Assembly (NCBI GenBank): GCA_947069175.1
Contig: CAMTDV010000028.1
Coordinates: 71,594,157-71,658,156 of the forward strand
DNA from: Scalesia atractyloides
Taxonomy: Eukaryota > Streptophyta > Magnoliopsida > Asterales > Asteraceae
Length of the DNA: 64,000 nucleotides
Direction: 5' to 3'
A program made the translations under genes and the position numbers. The notes beneath the pieces were generated by a model, which saw only the letters and a list, made by a program, of their open reading frames with translations, was not told the origin of the DNA and did not search any database. Numbering within the stretch: the stretch's first letter is position 1; every line of letters starts with the position of its first letter. Below are positions 23,443-32,673 of this stretch, in pieces.

Positions 23443-26007
23443 TGTTATACATAAAGTAAAAAAAAAAGTGTTGATTTGAGTTGGACTGATAAGAGTACAG
23501 AAGATGGTTCAAGAAATGTAGACACATCATATTCAATCAATTCTATTCGATGGACTTTTCATGAACTCATTTCTTGAAGATAAATAATTAAATCAACTAT
23601 TATATACCAATTAGTTTTATGATTAAACATTCCATCAACAAAAAAAAAACTCACATGAGTCACAACTCATTAGTGATCATGCATGGTCACAAAACAAGTT
23701 TCTTACATATGTTCATGCGAGAAATGATCAAACTTTCACTCAAAAAGTTTCTTTGTTGAATCAATGAACAATCATGATTCATTAACACGTAACCGCTGTA
23801 ACATTCTAGTGACATTAGCAGCTAACAGCTAGGATAAAGAATTTCAACGCTTGAATTGAAGGTAAGTTTTTTTTATCCCTTGTTCATCTTTGCATTTTAA
23901 AAAGAGACAAATGTCAACTATATCTAGGTACACCTTGTTGGTATTGACTGATGTCCGCCACATATCAAGTTTTAGAGGCGATATATCGGGTCATTAGATG
24001 TTGGACCATGCAACAATTTCACCATTTTTGCTATCAAATATACAAATATCATTATCATCATACTCGGTAAATCTTACTCTAGGTAAAGTTAAGGAATGGT
24101 ATAAGGAAGGTAAGATGTAGACATTCTTACCTCTAATCCATAGGAACAGAGAGACTGCTTCTGGTAAAAGACCCCTAGCTCGATAATAGTTTTTTTGTCA
24201 AACCTTGGATTTAAGGCACATAACACTTAGCAATCGGAATAACGACCGATTGGTGCATGTACCCTTGCCCTTCTGCTACCACATCATGCATAATTAACCA
24301 TCCGCCCCTTTTAACGTTATTTTCACGAAATTAGTAAAATAAAGTTAAAATTGGTGCAATTTCACTTTTGTCCGCCGATAGCTCACACTTATATACGTTA
24401 CATGCGCACAGCAAGCGGGACGAAAGGGTATAAAATAACAAAGTAAGGCTTCAGGACGAAGGAAACCAATATGCACGACAAAATATATATACTTTTATTA
24501 GTCCATATAATAATCTTCCATCATTTGCGAATTGCAAATACGAAAAAAGACATTAAATGTTGAGGATTCTCAATAGAGGGTACCTACTCACAGCTTAATA
24601 TATCAGGAAGTCTTTTTGGACACTGTAACTTAAAGACAGAAAGAATTAACTGACAGAAAGTTTAAAAAATAGACATATGAGTGTAAATAGAACCAGAAAC
24701 ATATCACATGCCACGTGCATGAGTATTGTTGTCTGCATCTCTATATATTATGCTTATTATTATGTAGTAATGCAAAAAAAAAAATCTACAAAAAAAAATA
24801 GATGTTTTTCATTCCACCTCCATGTATTTTATCAATTTGTAACTATTTGACATAACTTTTATATATATAAAATTATCAACTGGTGTGTATTTTGGTGGAT
24901 ATATGGTGTATTTATAAGTGTAGAATTATTGTTTACATATAAACGCTATCTTTGAGATGCTTTGTATAGAGGATTTATGACATATCGCAAAGTGATTCAT
25001 TTTCTTGGAGATTTTCGTAAAGGAATAATAAGAATTTATGACATCATATCGATGTATAACTCTCGAAATCTCACCAGGATAAATTCAAGGAAAAACCTGA
25101 AGGAGCATGTAATTTCCTATAGTGAACAAATGTGTAGAGAATTAGATAAAAAAGAATAATTGGGACCATCTGTTAAAACAAAACAACGCTTTGCGTGAGA
25201 ATGTGTCAGTTGACAATTAAAATGGTTGGCATGTTCGGTTATCACTCTGTCTGTCACTAGAAACTCACTCCTTCAGCAATAACTTACTTAATTGCAGTTG
25301 TTGCTAATAGCCCAAAATACTGTTAAATGCTACTTGAATTACAAATATAAACCTTAGAACTAAAGACATTATTATGTCCTAAAAATTCAGTCGAGCATTT
25401 TCACCTGGTATTGGATCTTTTGAGGAATTACTGAATTCTCTGGATGTTTCATGTGATGCCCATTACATTACATTGCATGACATTACAGTCTTCTACATTC
25501 TTGAAACATTCAACAATTGAGAACAATTGAGAATTTGTTGTTTGTGAGGTAACTTTTTGTTCTTGTTGATAATAAATGGCCAAACTTAAACCCGAAAGTT
25601 AAACATTGATCATCACTAACCTGACTCTTTGGTTAAACATTCTAAAAATTCCATAAATCAAGGAAAAATACATGAAGAGTATATATAAAACCCGCCGTTA
25701 CGGTTTTTCACAACGTTTCTCCTATGATTATTCAATTATTTCCTTCAATCCTCACACAATCATGATTCATGAACCTAAACTTGTTCATTAGTTTGCTAAA
25801 CGAAGGCAATCCAAGTGATTCTGAAATACAGAACCCAAAGCCAATCTTGTTTCCAAACGTTTCAATTTCAAATTTCCTTCAATTATATAATATTTCAATA
25901 TGTTTAATTTTATGTGTGATGTAATATTAAATGTGATTTACTATATTTTTTTATACTAGATGAAAAATTAAATTGTTTATTAAAATAAATACTTTGATTA
26001 TGAAAAA
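23442..26007. other. AT-rich intergenic DNA, no gene seen
   Basis: No ORF of recognisable family, no RNA gene and no delimited repeat were found. A 65-codon ORF at 24962-25159 has no recognised domain and is not supported as a gene. Confidence 0.5.
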
Positions 26008-26745
26008 CTAGAATTGATTCCCCGCGTTGCGGGGTCGGTTATTTTTTAACGTGATATAAGCGTACTGATCTTTTTGTAATTGCTTAACGATCAAAAGGTA
26101 GACCAACGAAAAAAATCAATAAAAATAAGTACGAAATATATTATATTTGACATAACTCATAAAATGTAAAGTAATTCGGATTTATAAAGTCTAAAGAAAA
26201 TGTACGTCAAAATGTAGGCCAACTAAAAACATGAAGTACTTCTAATTGACCCGATTCGTTTTCGAACAAAATTTACGTCAAAATGTAGGACAACTGAAAA
26301 CATCCACAAAATAAGCACAAAATGTAGTGTATTTGACCTAACTCGTTTTCGATAAAAATCACAATGAAACGTAGAACGTCAATTTATACCTGATGTGTAC
26401 ATAAAATTAAGCACATAAAACTCAATGGAGTGTCAAAATCACATGTTAAGAAGCTTTTAGAAATTTTAAAGCGTTTATATATCAATATTAAAAGTTGAGA
26501 GATAAATCCACAAAAAGACAAAAAATCAAATTAAAGATGATGAGTAAAATTCACAAAAAGACAAAAAAGCAAGTTATTGTAGCTAAGAAGTTTGTCTATA
26601 ATAATAATAAATTAATAATTAATGGAAAAGGTGTAAGGATTAATAAAGGATGGATGAATTGCTAAAAATTGGATAAAGGATAGATAGGGTTTGTAGGGGA
26701 AGTGTTTTATAATATATAACCTTTATAAATAAAACCATTCATCTA
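26008..26745 (-). mobile_element. Probable non-autonomous Helitron, minus strand
   Basis: Read on the minus strand, the 3' end has the Helitron signature: a GC hairpin CCCCGCAACGCGGGG (26020-26034), eight bases, then CTAG (26008-26011), followed by T. The putative 5' part, near 26690-26745, reads on the minus strand TATATTATAAAACACTTCCC, a start seen in related plant copies, but the exact 5' TC is not clear. The interior has repeated ACGTCAAAATGTAG and CGTTTTCGA motifs and no protein. The 3' end is better supported than the 5' end. Confidence 0.5.
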
Positions 26746-26799
26746 ATTAAAAATAAAGCTATTAAATTAATATAAAATATTACATGAAACTTATATTTA

Positions 26800-27039
26800 G
26801 AGTTAAATGCTTGGTTGGTCCCTGTGGTTTGCAAATATTGCAAACTCGGTCTCAGTGGTTCACTAATTACACACTTGGTCCCGATGGTTGTAATTTTTGC
26901 ACTCGAGTGGTCCTTATCACTAACATGTGTTAAATTTCTCAGTTAAGTGTGTGCGAAATGACTAGATTGCCCTTGACCAATTAAAAAAAAGTAAAAGAAA
27001 TATAAAGATAGATGGGGCCCACCATCATCTTCCTCATCC

Positions 27040-27075
<36 letters not shown>

Positions 27076-27077
27076 AC
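26800..27077 (+). repeat. Left terminal inverted repeat of the MULE
   Basis: It matches the reverse complement of 35732-36001. The outer 190 bp align without large gaps. The inner part is a GGCCC-containing stretch followed by a CT microsatellite present in both arms. Confidence 0.85.
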
Positions 27078-27341
27078 ATTAACAAATCAACAAAATTCTG
27101 ATCTCACACCACAAATTACATCAATATCCACCACAATTTCAAGAGATTCAGTAGCAAATGTAACATCCGTCAAAAACGGATTTACCAAACCCGCTCCGTT
27201 TATAAACCGAACAGTCAGTCAAATTTTTCGTTGCGAATTAAATGCCCAAAATAATTTTAAACGATCCGTAATCAATTATTATGCGGGGATATATATTTAG
27301 TTTTTGAAAAACTGATAAAAATAACAAAATAAAAATGTTTT

Positions 27342-27425
27342 GCTGTTGCCGGGTTTCGAACTCGGGTCTGTATCCGGTTCAACCAAACACTTAACTCCCA
27401 CACCGTAAACCACTCCGCCACTTTG
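27342..27425 (-). other. tRNA-like relic (class-II-like), minus strand, in 5' LTR
   Basis: The minus strand reads GTGGCGGAGTGGTTT (A-box-like, Ser/Leu type). Further on a T-arm CCGAG-TTCGAAA-CCCGG pairs 4 of 5 bases. The intervening length suits a long variable arm. No acceptor pairing is visible. It lies about 260 bp upstream of the TATA box and points away from it. Confidence 0.6.
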
Positions 27426-27686
27426 ATTTTCTGTTAAGTTAATGGAATTATTAAATCAAATAATGATGTTCGGAAATTCAAATTCCGTCAACTTGCGCCC
27501 AAACAGCTGTCGTCGGAAATCCCGACGACTTCGCCCATAAAACACGTTTTCGCTCAATTTAATCAATCAATTAACTCTCGCCAGCTATAGCCAACGTCTG
27601 AAAACGCGTCATTTGCCAAAATCGCCGGAGAACAGTTGACTTCGAATATAGACCGAATTCAGACCCCATTCATCTCGTTGCTACCC

Positions 27687-27694
27687 TATAAATA
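27687..27694 (+). promoter_or_regulatory. Putative LTR TATA box (TATAAATA)
   Basis: A consensus plant TATA box in a GC-richer context, about 0.53 kb into the LTR, identical in the 3' LTR at 33202-33209. It is the likely Pol II core promoter of the element. Confidence 0.6.
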
Positions 27695-28124
27695 CACCCA
27701 CAACTCGCCAGAAGTCTTTCACACTCAAATCGCACCCTTTATCAGCGAAACATCACTCGCCGGAAGTATTTGATACATCGCCGGAAAACCGTATCATTAA
27801 CCTTCGAGCTTACTGAACCCCCTAAACTTTCACCTAAGTCACCCACCCCCTTGTAACCTTTCGGAAGACTCTCTGCTGCAAGAAGTTGTCGCCGGAAAAA
27901 GGTTTCTGTCGCCGGAGTTCTGCCGGAAAACAGAGTATAATCAGTCGGTACCTTTCACGCTTAATTCATTCCCTTTTTACTTTTATCTCATTTGTAATTG
28001 ATCTTTAAACGCTAAAGAAACATGAATTAACATTTTGAACCAGTCCGTCGTCACTTCCGGTTAAAACCGGTGAAGAAGACGAAGTTCGATAATGGTTAAG
28101 TATAATTAAATTCAAGTTATTTAC

Positions 28125-28201
28125 CGGGTTAGACACACAGTCCAGCGGTGGACTGTGTGCACTTTTAACGCTAAGGTCACGAGTTCGATTCCGGTTTCAC
28201 A
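28125..28201 (+). other. tRNA-like unit 1 in 5' LTR
   Basis: Leader CGGGTTAGACACA, D-arm-like hairpin AGTCC-AGCGGT-GGACT, then B-box GAGTTCGATTCCG, which fits the tRNA B-box consensus. The anticodon arm is not convincing. Confidence 0.55.
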
Positions 28202-28290
28202 CACGCTGCTTTAATAAAAATCCCTTTTTCCACAAACTGAACCGGGTTGTTTTAAGTATGTGTTAAGTATATTGATAACCGAGTTTATAA

Positions 28291-28371
28291 CCAAGTGTGA
28301 CACACAGTCCAGCGGTGGAGTGTGTGTCCGCTAACCCACAGGTCCCGGGTTCGAGACCTGTGGAGCGCACC
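28291..28371 (+). other. tRNA-like unit 2 in 5' LTR
   Basis: It shares the GACACACAGTCCAGCGGTGG core with unit 1, about 170 bp downstream. Its B-box GGGTTCGAGACC sits in the loop of a perfect 8-bp hairpin, CACAGGTC/GACCTGTG. The D-arm hairpin has lost one pair relative to unit 1. Confidence 0.55.
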
Positions 28372-28459
28372 GGTTCTCGAGACTTAATTCATTTTTAAAA
28401 TAAAGGTTTTCTGTTAAATCCTAATTAATGTATATATATAATTAAAATCGGATATATAA

Positions 28460-28540
28460 CGGGTTAGACACGTAGCTCAGTTGGTAGAGCTGCGTGCACG
28501 CGTACGGGAGGTCTCGGGTTCGAGCCTCACCCGGCGCACA
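28460..28540 (+). other. tRNA-like unit 3 in 5' LTR, best A and B boxes
   Basis: TAGCTCAGTTGGTAGAGC at 28473-28490 is a consensus A-box/D-arm. GGTTCGA at 28517-28523 is a consensus B-box at normal tRNA spacing. CGGGTTA and TCACCCG form a 6-of-7 acceptor-like pairing. The anticodon stem is poor and the T stem is weakened, so a mature tRNA is unlikely, but internal Pol III promoter activity is possible. Confidence 0.62.
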
Positions 28541-28558
28541 ACAATATGCCTATGAACC

Positions 28559-28598
28559 GGTCAACGAAAGTCAAAGTCAACGCAGGTCAAAGTCAACT
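28559..28598 (+). promoter_or_regulatory. Cluster of W-box cores (GTCAA) in 5' LTR
   Basis: Five GTCAA motifs (TTGAC on the minus strand, the WRKY-factor core) lie in about 40 bp just after tRNA-like unit 3. The cluster recurs at 34073-34112 and, with variation, in the other family A LTRs. Function is inferred. Confidence 0.5.
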
Positions 28599-29034
28599 GT
28601 AGCAAAAATAAAATATTTTTTTTATTATTTTTATTTAATTATTTTAATTAAAAATCAATTATAAATACTTAAAAATAACATTTTTTAAGGTTAGAAAATA
28701 GCCTCAAACTCACAAAAATACACCCAACAATCCTACTAAAATAGATTCATAAAACCCGTTTACTTACCGAACCATTATGCGATTTATCTAGGATTAATTT
28801 CACTCGTGGTTAACACCATTTCGCGTGCATTCAACGTCATCAACCGAACGCACCCAATGTGAGTGAATTCTTACAAACTCCCCTTTTTATTCATGTTTTG
28901 GGGTGTATTATGTGTCGCTTAAACTAATTCTCTTATGCAAATTCGTGCTATACCATTATATGAACTAAATTAGAATGTAACTATTGTTTGGTTGTAATGT
29001 ATTTCATATTGTCAAAGTTGTATACAAATTATTT

Positions 29035-29238
29035 AGGCCCATCAGTTCGTAAGAACAACGCGTGCCTCAAAACTCATTTATTAGGCCCATCAGTTCCTCG
29101 TGTGAGACGAGAACAACGCGTGCCTCAAAACTCATACATTAGGCCCATCAGTTCGTAAGAACAACGCGTGCCTCAAAACTCATTTATTAGGCCCATCAGT
29201 TCCTCGTGTGAGACGAGAACAACGCGTGCCTCAAAACT
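29035..29238 (+). repeat. Alternating tandem repeat in 5' LTR (48/58-bp units)
   Basis: Four units begin AGGCCCATCAGTTC and end CGTGCCTCAAAACT, starting at 29035, 29083, 29141 and 29189. The second and fourth carry an extra CTCGTGTGAGACGAG palindrome in place of GTAAG, giving a short-long-short-long pattern. The same array is at 34549-34752 in the 3' LTR. Confidence 0.93.
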
Positions 29239-29639
29239 ATCATTTGGTGTTTGTATGTTCAATATTCAATATTATGTGTTGTGTGAATAAATTTACATCT
29301 ACATTTACTCATATGAGGTATGCACATTATTTATAATCAATTGGATAAACTCGTTCAAATGTTTTTCCATAGGATTCACTCGCCAACATTATGTTGATTC
29401 AAAAAAACCTTTTTACACATGATACAGGTGGACAGGTTGAAGCAAGGAAAACATAGGATATGCCTTAGAAGAGAAACAAGAAGCTTAGACTGATAGTTAG
29501 AACATGTTGTATCATTTGTTGTAAATTTCCATTAAATTGTATTAATGAATATGAAACATATAATAAATGTCATGAGCTTTGATGATAACCCAATTATGCC
29601 CCGATCACCTTTTCCGCTGCGGGTCGGGGTGTGACAGAT

Positions 29640-29652
29640 TGGTATCAGAGCC
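29640..29652 (+). other. Primer binding site, initiator-Met tRNA type
   Basis: TGGTATCAGAGCC, complementary to the 3' end of plant initiator tRNA-Met, starts three bases after the LTR. This is the usual PBS of many plant gypsy elements. Confidence 0.88.
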
Positions 29653-29656
29653 ATGA

Positions 29657-30416
29657 CTATAGGGATATAGGATAGGTTATTAGACCCTTAGAGCCTATAC
29701 TATAGTCTGCCTAAATTTTAAATTGATTAGGTGGTTACATACAAACTTGTGATATTTATTTGTTTCATATTTGTTTGCATTTCAGTCAAACATACATGCT
29801 CATTCATTATACATATATACATATATCGATGTTCATGTATTCAATTTATTTTCATACTCTCAGTATCCAAAGATTTTATGCAATTTTCAAATCTCATCAA
29901 AGTAAGTTCTGCGACGGGCATGTAGTAACTGGAAGGGTACAAGTACCGGTAGTCGGAGCGTCCTGTCTAGGTTGGCATTCGTATAAATCCAAAATAACGG
30001 ACCAGTTTGCCTACCTGGGGACTAACGATGAGAGTACGACGGACCTATTAGGCCAAAGCATGTCACACCAAACGTCGTTCGAACTAACCTCCCTTTGAGA
30101 TGTCACCGTGTCTACACCTGGACACATTCCGAATATCACACGTTGTATACATATTTCTCGATTTTCTCCGGGTTTTGTGTACGCAATCAGGCAGAAACCA
30201 TGCGAACCATATGAAAAACCGGTATTCATGGGGGCCCACATGATTACACAGGTAAAGTATGGCGGCATGACGGGCCTAACAGCGAGCAAAGCCCAAGACA
30301 TCCTATGGATGTAGTAGAGTTATTTTTCTATAATTATTTTATGAACGTTCAATCCCAAACACGACCCACGATCCCAAAGGCATTCAACTCATACTCCTGA
30401 CATGTATTCCTTGTAG
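29657..30416 (+). other. Untranslated leader of the gag-only element
   Basis: About 760 bp between PBS and gag. Several short ORFs overlap here in both strands, none with recognisable domains. It probably holds packaging and dimerisation signals, by analogy with other LTR elements. Confidence 0.5.
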
Positions 30417-31760
30417 ATGTCTTCTAGCCTCGCTCGTAGGAAAATGAGAGCAGGAAAAGCCCGTGAACGCATGGCTACCCAAATCGCTCAGCAAATGGCG
30501 ACCGTAATACCCAACATCGTAGTTCAAGTTCAACAAGCCCTTACCGCTAATTCCGTTAACCCAACTCAACAAGAAGATCAAAACACTATCAATCCTTCAG
30601 TCACTAAATGCACCTACAAACATTTCAAATCCTGCGATCCTCCAAAATACGAAGGTACTGAAGGTGTCACCGCTCTCCTCCATTGGTTCGAAGAAATGGA
30701 GAACACTTTTCTAAATTGCGATTGCCCCGATGATCGCAAAGTGCGTTATGCTACCGGTCGCTTACTTGGAACGGCACTCACATGGTGGAATACAGAAAAG
30801 ACCAAACGAGGTGTTGAAGAAACTATGACCTTGACTTGGGAAGAATTGAAGGGAATCATGACAAGACGGTTTTGCCCAAGAAGTGAAATCAAGAAATTGG
30901 AGGATGAGTTCCACGCTTTGAAACAAAAGGAAGGCGACCACACCACATACAACAAGAGATTCCTTGAGTTAAATCAAATGGTTCCCAACTTGTTCACTCC
31001 CCTCTACCGTTTGATCGAGCACTACATTCGTGGTCTTCCATCAAAAATTCAAGACCCTGTAATAAGCACCTCGCCTGCAACTTTGGAAGCAGCAATGGAG
31101 CTAGCAACCGCGCTCACCGAGAACCGAATCCGGAATAAAGATTTCAAAGAGGAGAAGAAGAAGGATAAAGCATCAACCGAAACCTCAAACTCCACCCGAA
31201 CCGAATCCTCTACACCACCTATTTCTAAGAGAAAACGTGATGGGCAAATCTTCGCCGTCACCCAACGTAACCAACCAGCTTCACAAGTTGTACCTCCTCA
31301 AACTATCCCAAACGCTCAAGTAGCACCCAACTCAACTTACCCAAACAAGAAACCTTACATTGGACCTCACCCTCAATGCAACACCTGTTTCTATCACCAT
31401 CCATCTACCTTACCCTGTCGACTATGTGCGAATTGTGGACGCTACGGTCATTTGAGCAACGTTTGCCGCACCCCTCAAAACCAAACCTCAACCCCTACTC
31501 AACCCATGATCCAAACATATCAACAACCTCAATACCCCATGTACCCATATGTTCGAGCTTGTTTCAATTGTGGCGACCCTACCCATTTTAGAAACACGTG
31601 CCCTCGTTTGGTTAACATCATAAATGCCCAAGCTCAGGCAAACCCAGTTAACCAAGCAAACCAAGCAAATCCAGCTCCACCGCCAGCAAGGGGAAGAGTT
31701 TATAACATCAATGCCAATCCTGTTGAAGATGTTAACGGACCAAACCAACCACTTAACTAG
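30417..31760 (+). CDS. Gag polyprotein (nucleocapsid/capsid) of the gag-only element
   Basis: An intact 447-residue frame. Residues about 67-260 form the retrotransposon gag capsid-like domain: FKSCDPPKYEG, ALTWWNTEKTK, the segment with FHALKQKEGDHTTYNKRF, and YIRGLPSKIQ. A Lys/Ser/Thr-rich linker (about 240-280) with KRKR follows. Two CCHC zinc knuckles lie at residues about 337-350 (CANCGRYGHLSNVC) and 382-395 (CFNCGDPTHFRNTC). The tail is Asn/Gln/Ala-rich. It should form the particle that packages element RNA. It ends in TAG with no pol after it. The uninterrupted frame and young LTRs suggest it may still be functional. The ATG at 30417 is the first long-frame start. Confidence 0.93.
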   Translation: MSSSLARRKMRAGKARERMATQIAQQMATVIPNIVVQVQQALTANSVNPTQQEDQNTINPSVTKCTYKHFKSCDPPKYEGTEGVTALLHWFEEMENTFLNCDCPDDRKVRYATGRLLGTALTWWNTEKTKRGVEETMTLTWEELKGIMTRRFCPRSEIKKLEDEFHALKQKEGDHTTYNKRFLELNQMVPNLFTPLYRLIEHYIRGLPSKIQDPVISTSPATLEAAMELATALTENRIRNKDFKEEKKKDKASTETSNSTRTESSTPPISKRKRDGQIFAVTQRNQPASQVVPPQTIPNAQVAPNSTYPNKKPYIGPHPQCNTCFYHHPSTLPCRLCANCGRYGHLSNVCRTPQNQTSTPTQPMIQTYQQPQYPMYPYVRACFNCGDPTHFRNTCPRLVNIINAQAQANPVNQANQANPAPPPARGRVYNINANPVEDVNGPNQPLN

Positions 31761-32656
31761 CCTTCTCTCACCAAGAATCAAGATTCAACTCCAATCACTT
31801 AGTTTTTATGTTTATATCTCGATTTTCATGTATCTCAGTTGGAATTTTTTACCCAAGAAATTTTAATGCAAATTACTAGTTCAGTTTGTTTTATACTCAT
31901 TATTCATATCATCATACTTCACGGCATATTTCAGTTTCACATAGACTAACCTCTCCATCATATTAAACGAGAGAGGTTTTGTCAAACACGGATACTATCA
32001 GAATTAAGACTCAAGCGCTGGTTGTTGTGTTGTTTATGTTGTAGAGTCGCATAGAACTAATCATAATTCACTGATAAAACCAATGAAAATTTGACAAGAA
32101 TATGGTGGATACGCCGCTGGTACTTCCTATATATAAGTATTCTTGCCAAAGGATCAGAGGCATTATCAGGCGGTTATGAGATGTTCCATGTAGGATTTAG
32201 TATTGCCTTGGTTGAAATTGTGTTACATATAAATATCATCTCACTATTTAAAGAAATTGGATTGTGATCCATTTCTATATAGACTAACCTCTCCATCATA
32301 ACAAATGAGAGAGGAACCATCACCATTCAAACATATATGCTATCAGAATGTGGATACAATTGTTAGTTGTTGTGTTTATTTGTGTAGATTGTAGAATTTC
32401 TGCCTTAGGATATAACCCTAAGCATATTCAAACTTTTATGCGTGATATCATTTTAGCGAATCATTCCTGCTTAACAATACTTATACAGTAGGCAACAAAA
32501 AGCGATTCCTGTATTAGGATACTTAACCTTTACAAGGAACGTTACCGCCTCAAACAAAAACCTAAACCCTAATTCTCAAAAATGTAACCGGCAAACTCAA
32601 CACCATCATTCTTTTAGTCAATTATATCCCTAATTAAATTTCGGGACGAAATTTCT
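31761..32656 (+). other. gag-to-PPT non-coding region with duplicated hairpin block, pol absent
   Basis: About 0.9 kb stands where more than 3 kb of pol would be expected. A block starting TAGACTAACCTCTCCATCAT occurs at about 31943 and again at about 32281. Each copy carries an inverted CCTCTC...GAGAGG that can form a hairpin, followed by CTATCAGAAT and TTGTTGTGTT motifs. No coding is recognised. Confidence 0.7.
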
Positions 32657-32670
32657 AAAAAAGCAGGGGA
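32657..32670 (+). other. Polypurine tract of the gag-only element
   Basis: AAAAAAGCAGGGGA lies three bases before the 3' LTR start. It is purine-rich except for one C and is the expected plus-strand primer site. Confidence 0.8.
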
Positions 32671-32673
32671 TAC

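Larger units (their letters stand above)
27159..29636 (+). repeat. 5' LTR of the gag-only element
   Basis: It begins TGTAACATCCGTC and ends GGTCGGGGTGTGACA. In order it holds a minus-strand tRNA-like relic (27342-27425), a TATA box (27687-27694), three tRNA-like units (28125-28540), a W-box cluster (28559-28598), an eight-T run (28616-28623) and a short tandem repeat (29035-29238). The terminal CCCCGA...TCGGGG inverted repeat near 29600-29630 could form a hairpin at the LTR end. Confidence 0.97.

Noticed and set aside
23201..23536. 111-codon minus-strand ORF rich in Ile
   Set aside because: It is a translation of the TAA microsatellite.
29731..30314. Several small ORFs upstream of gag on both strands
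   Set aside because: They overlap one another in the leader, have no domains and no sign of selection.
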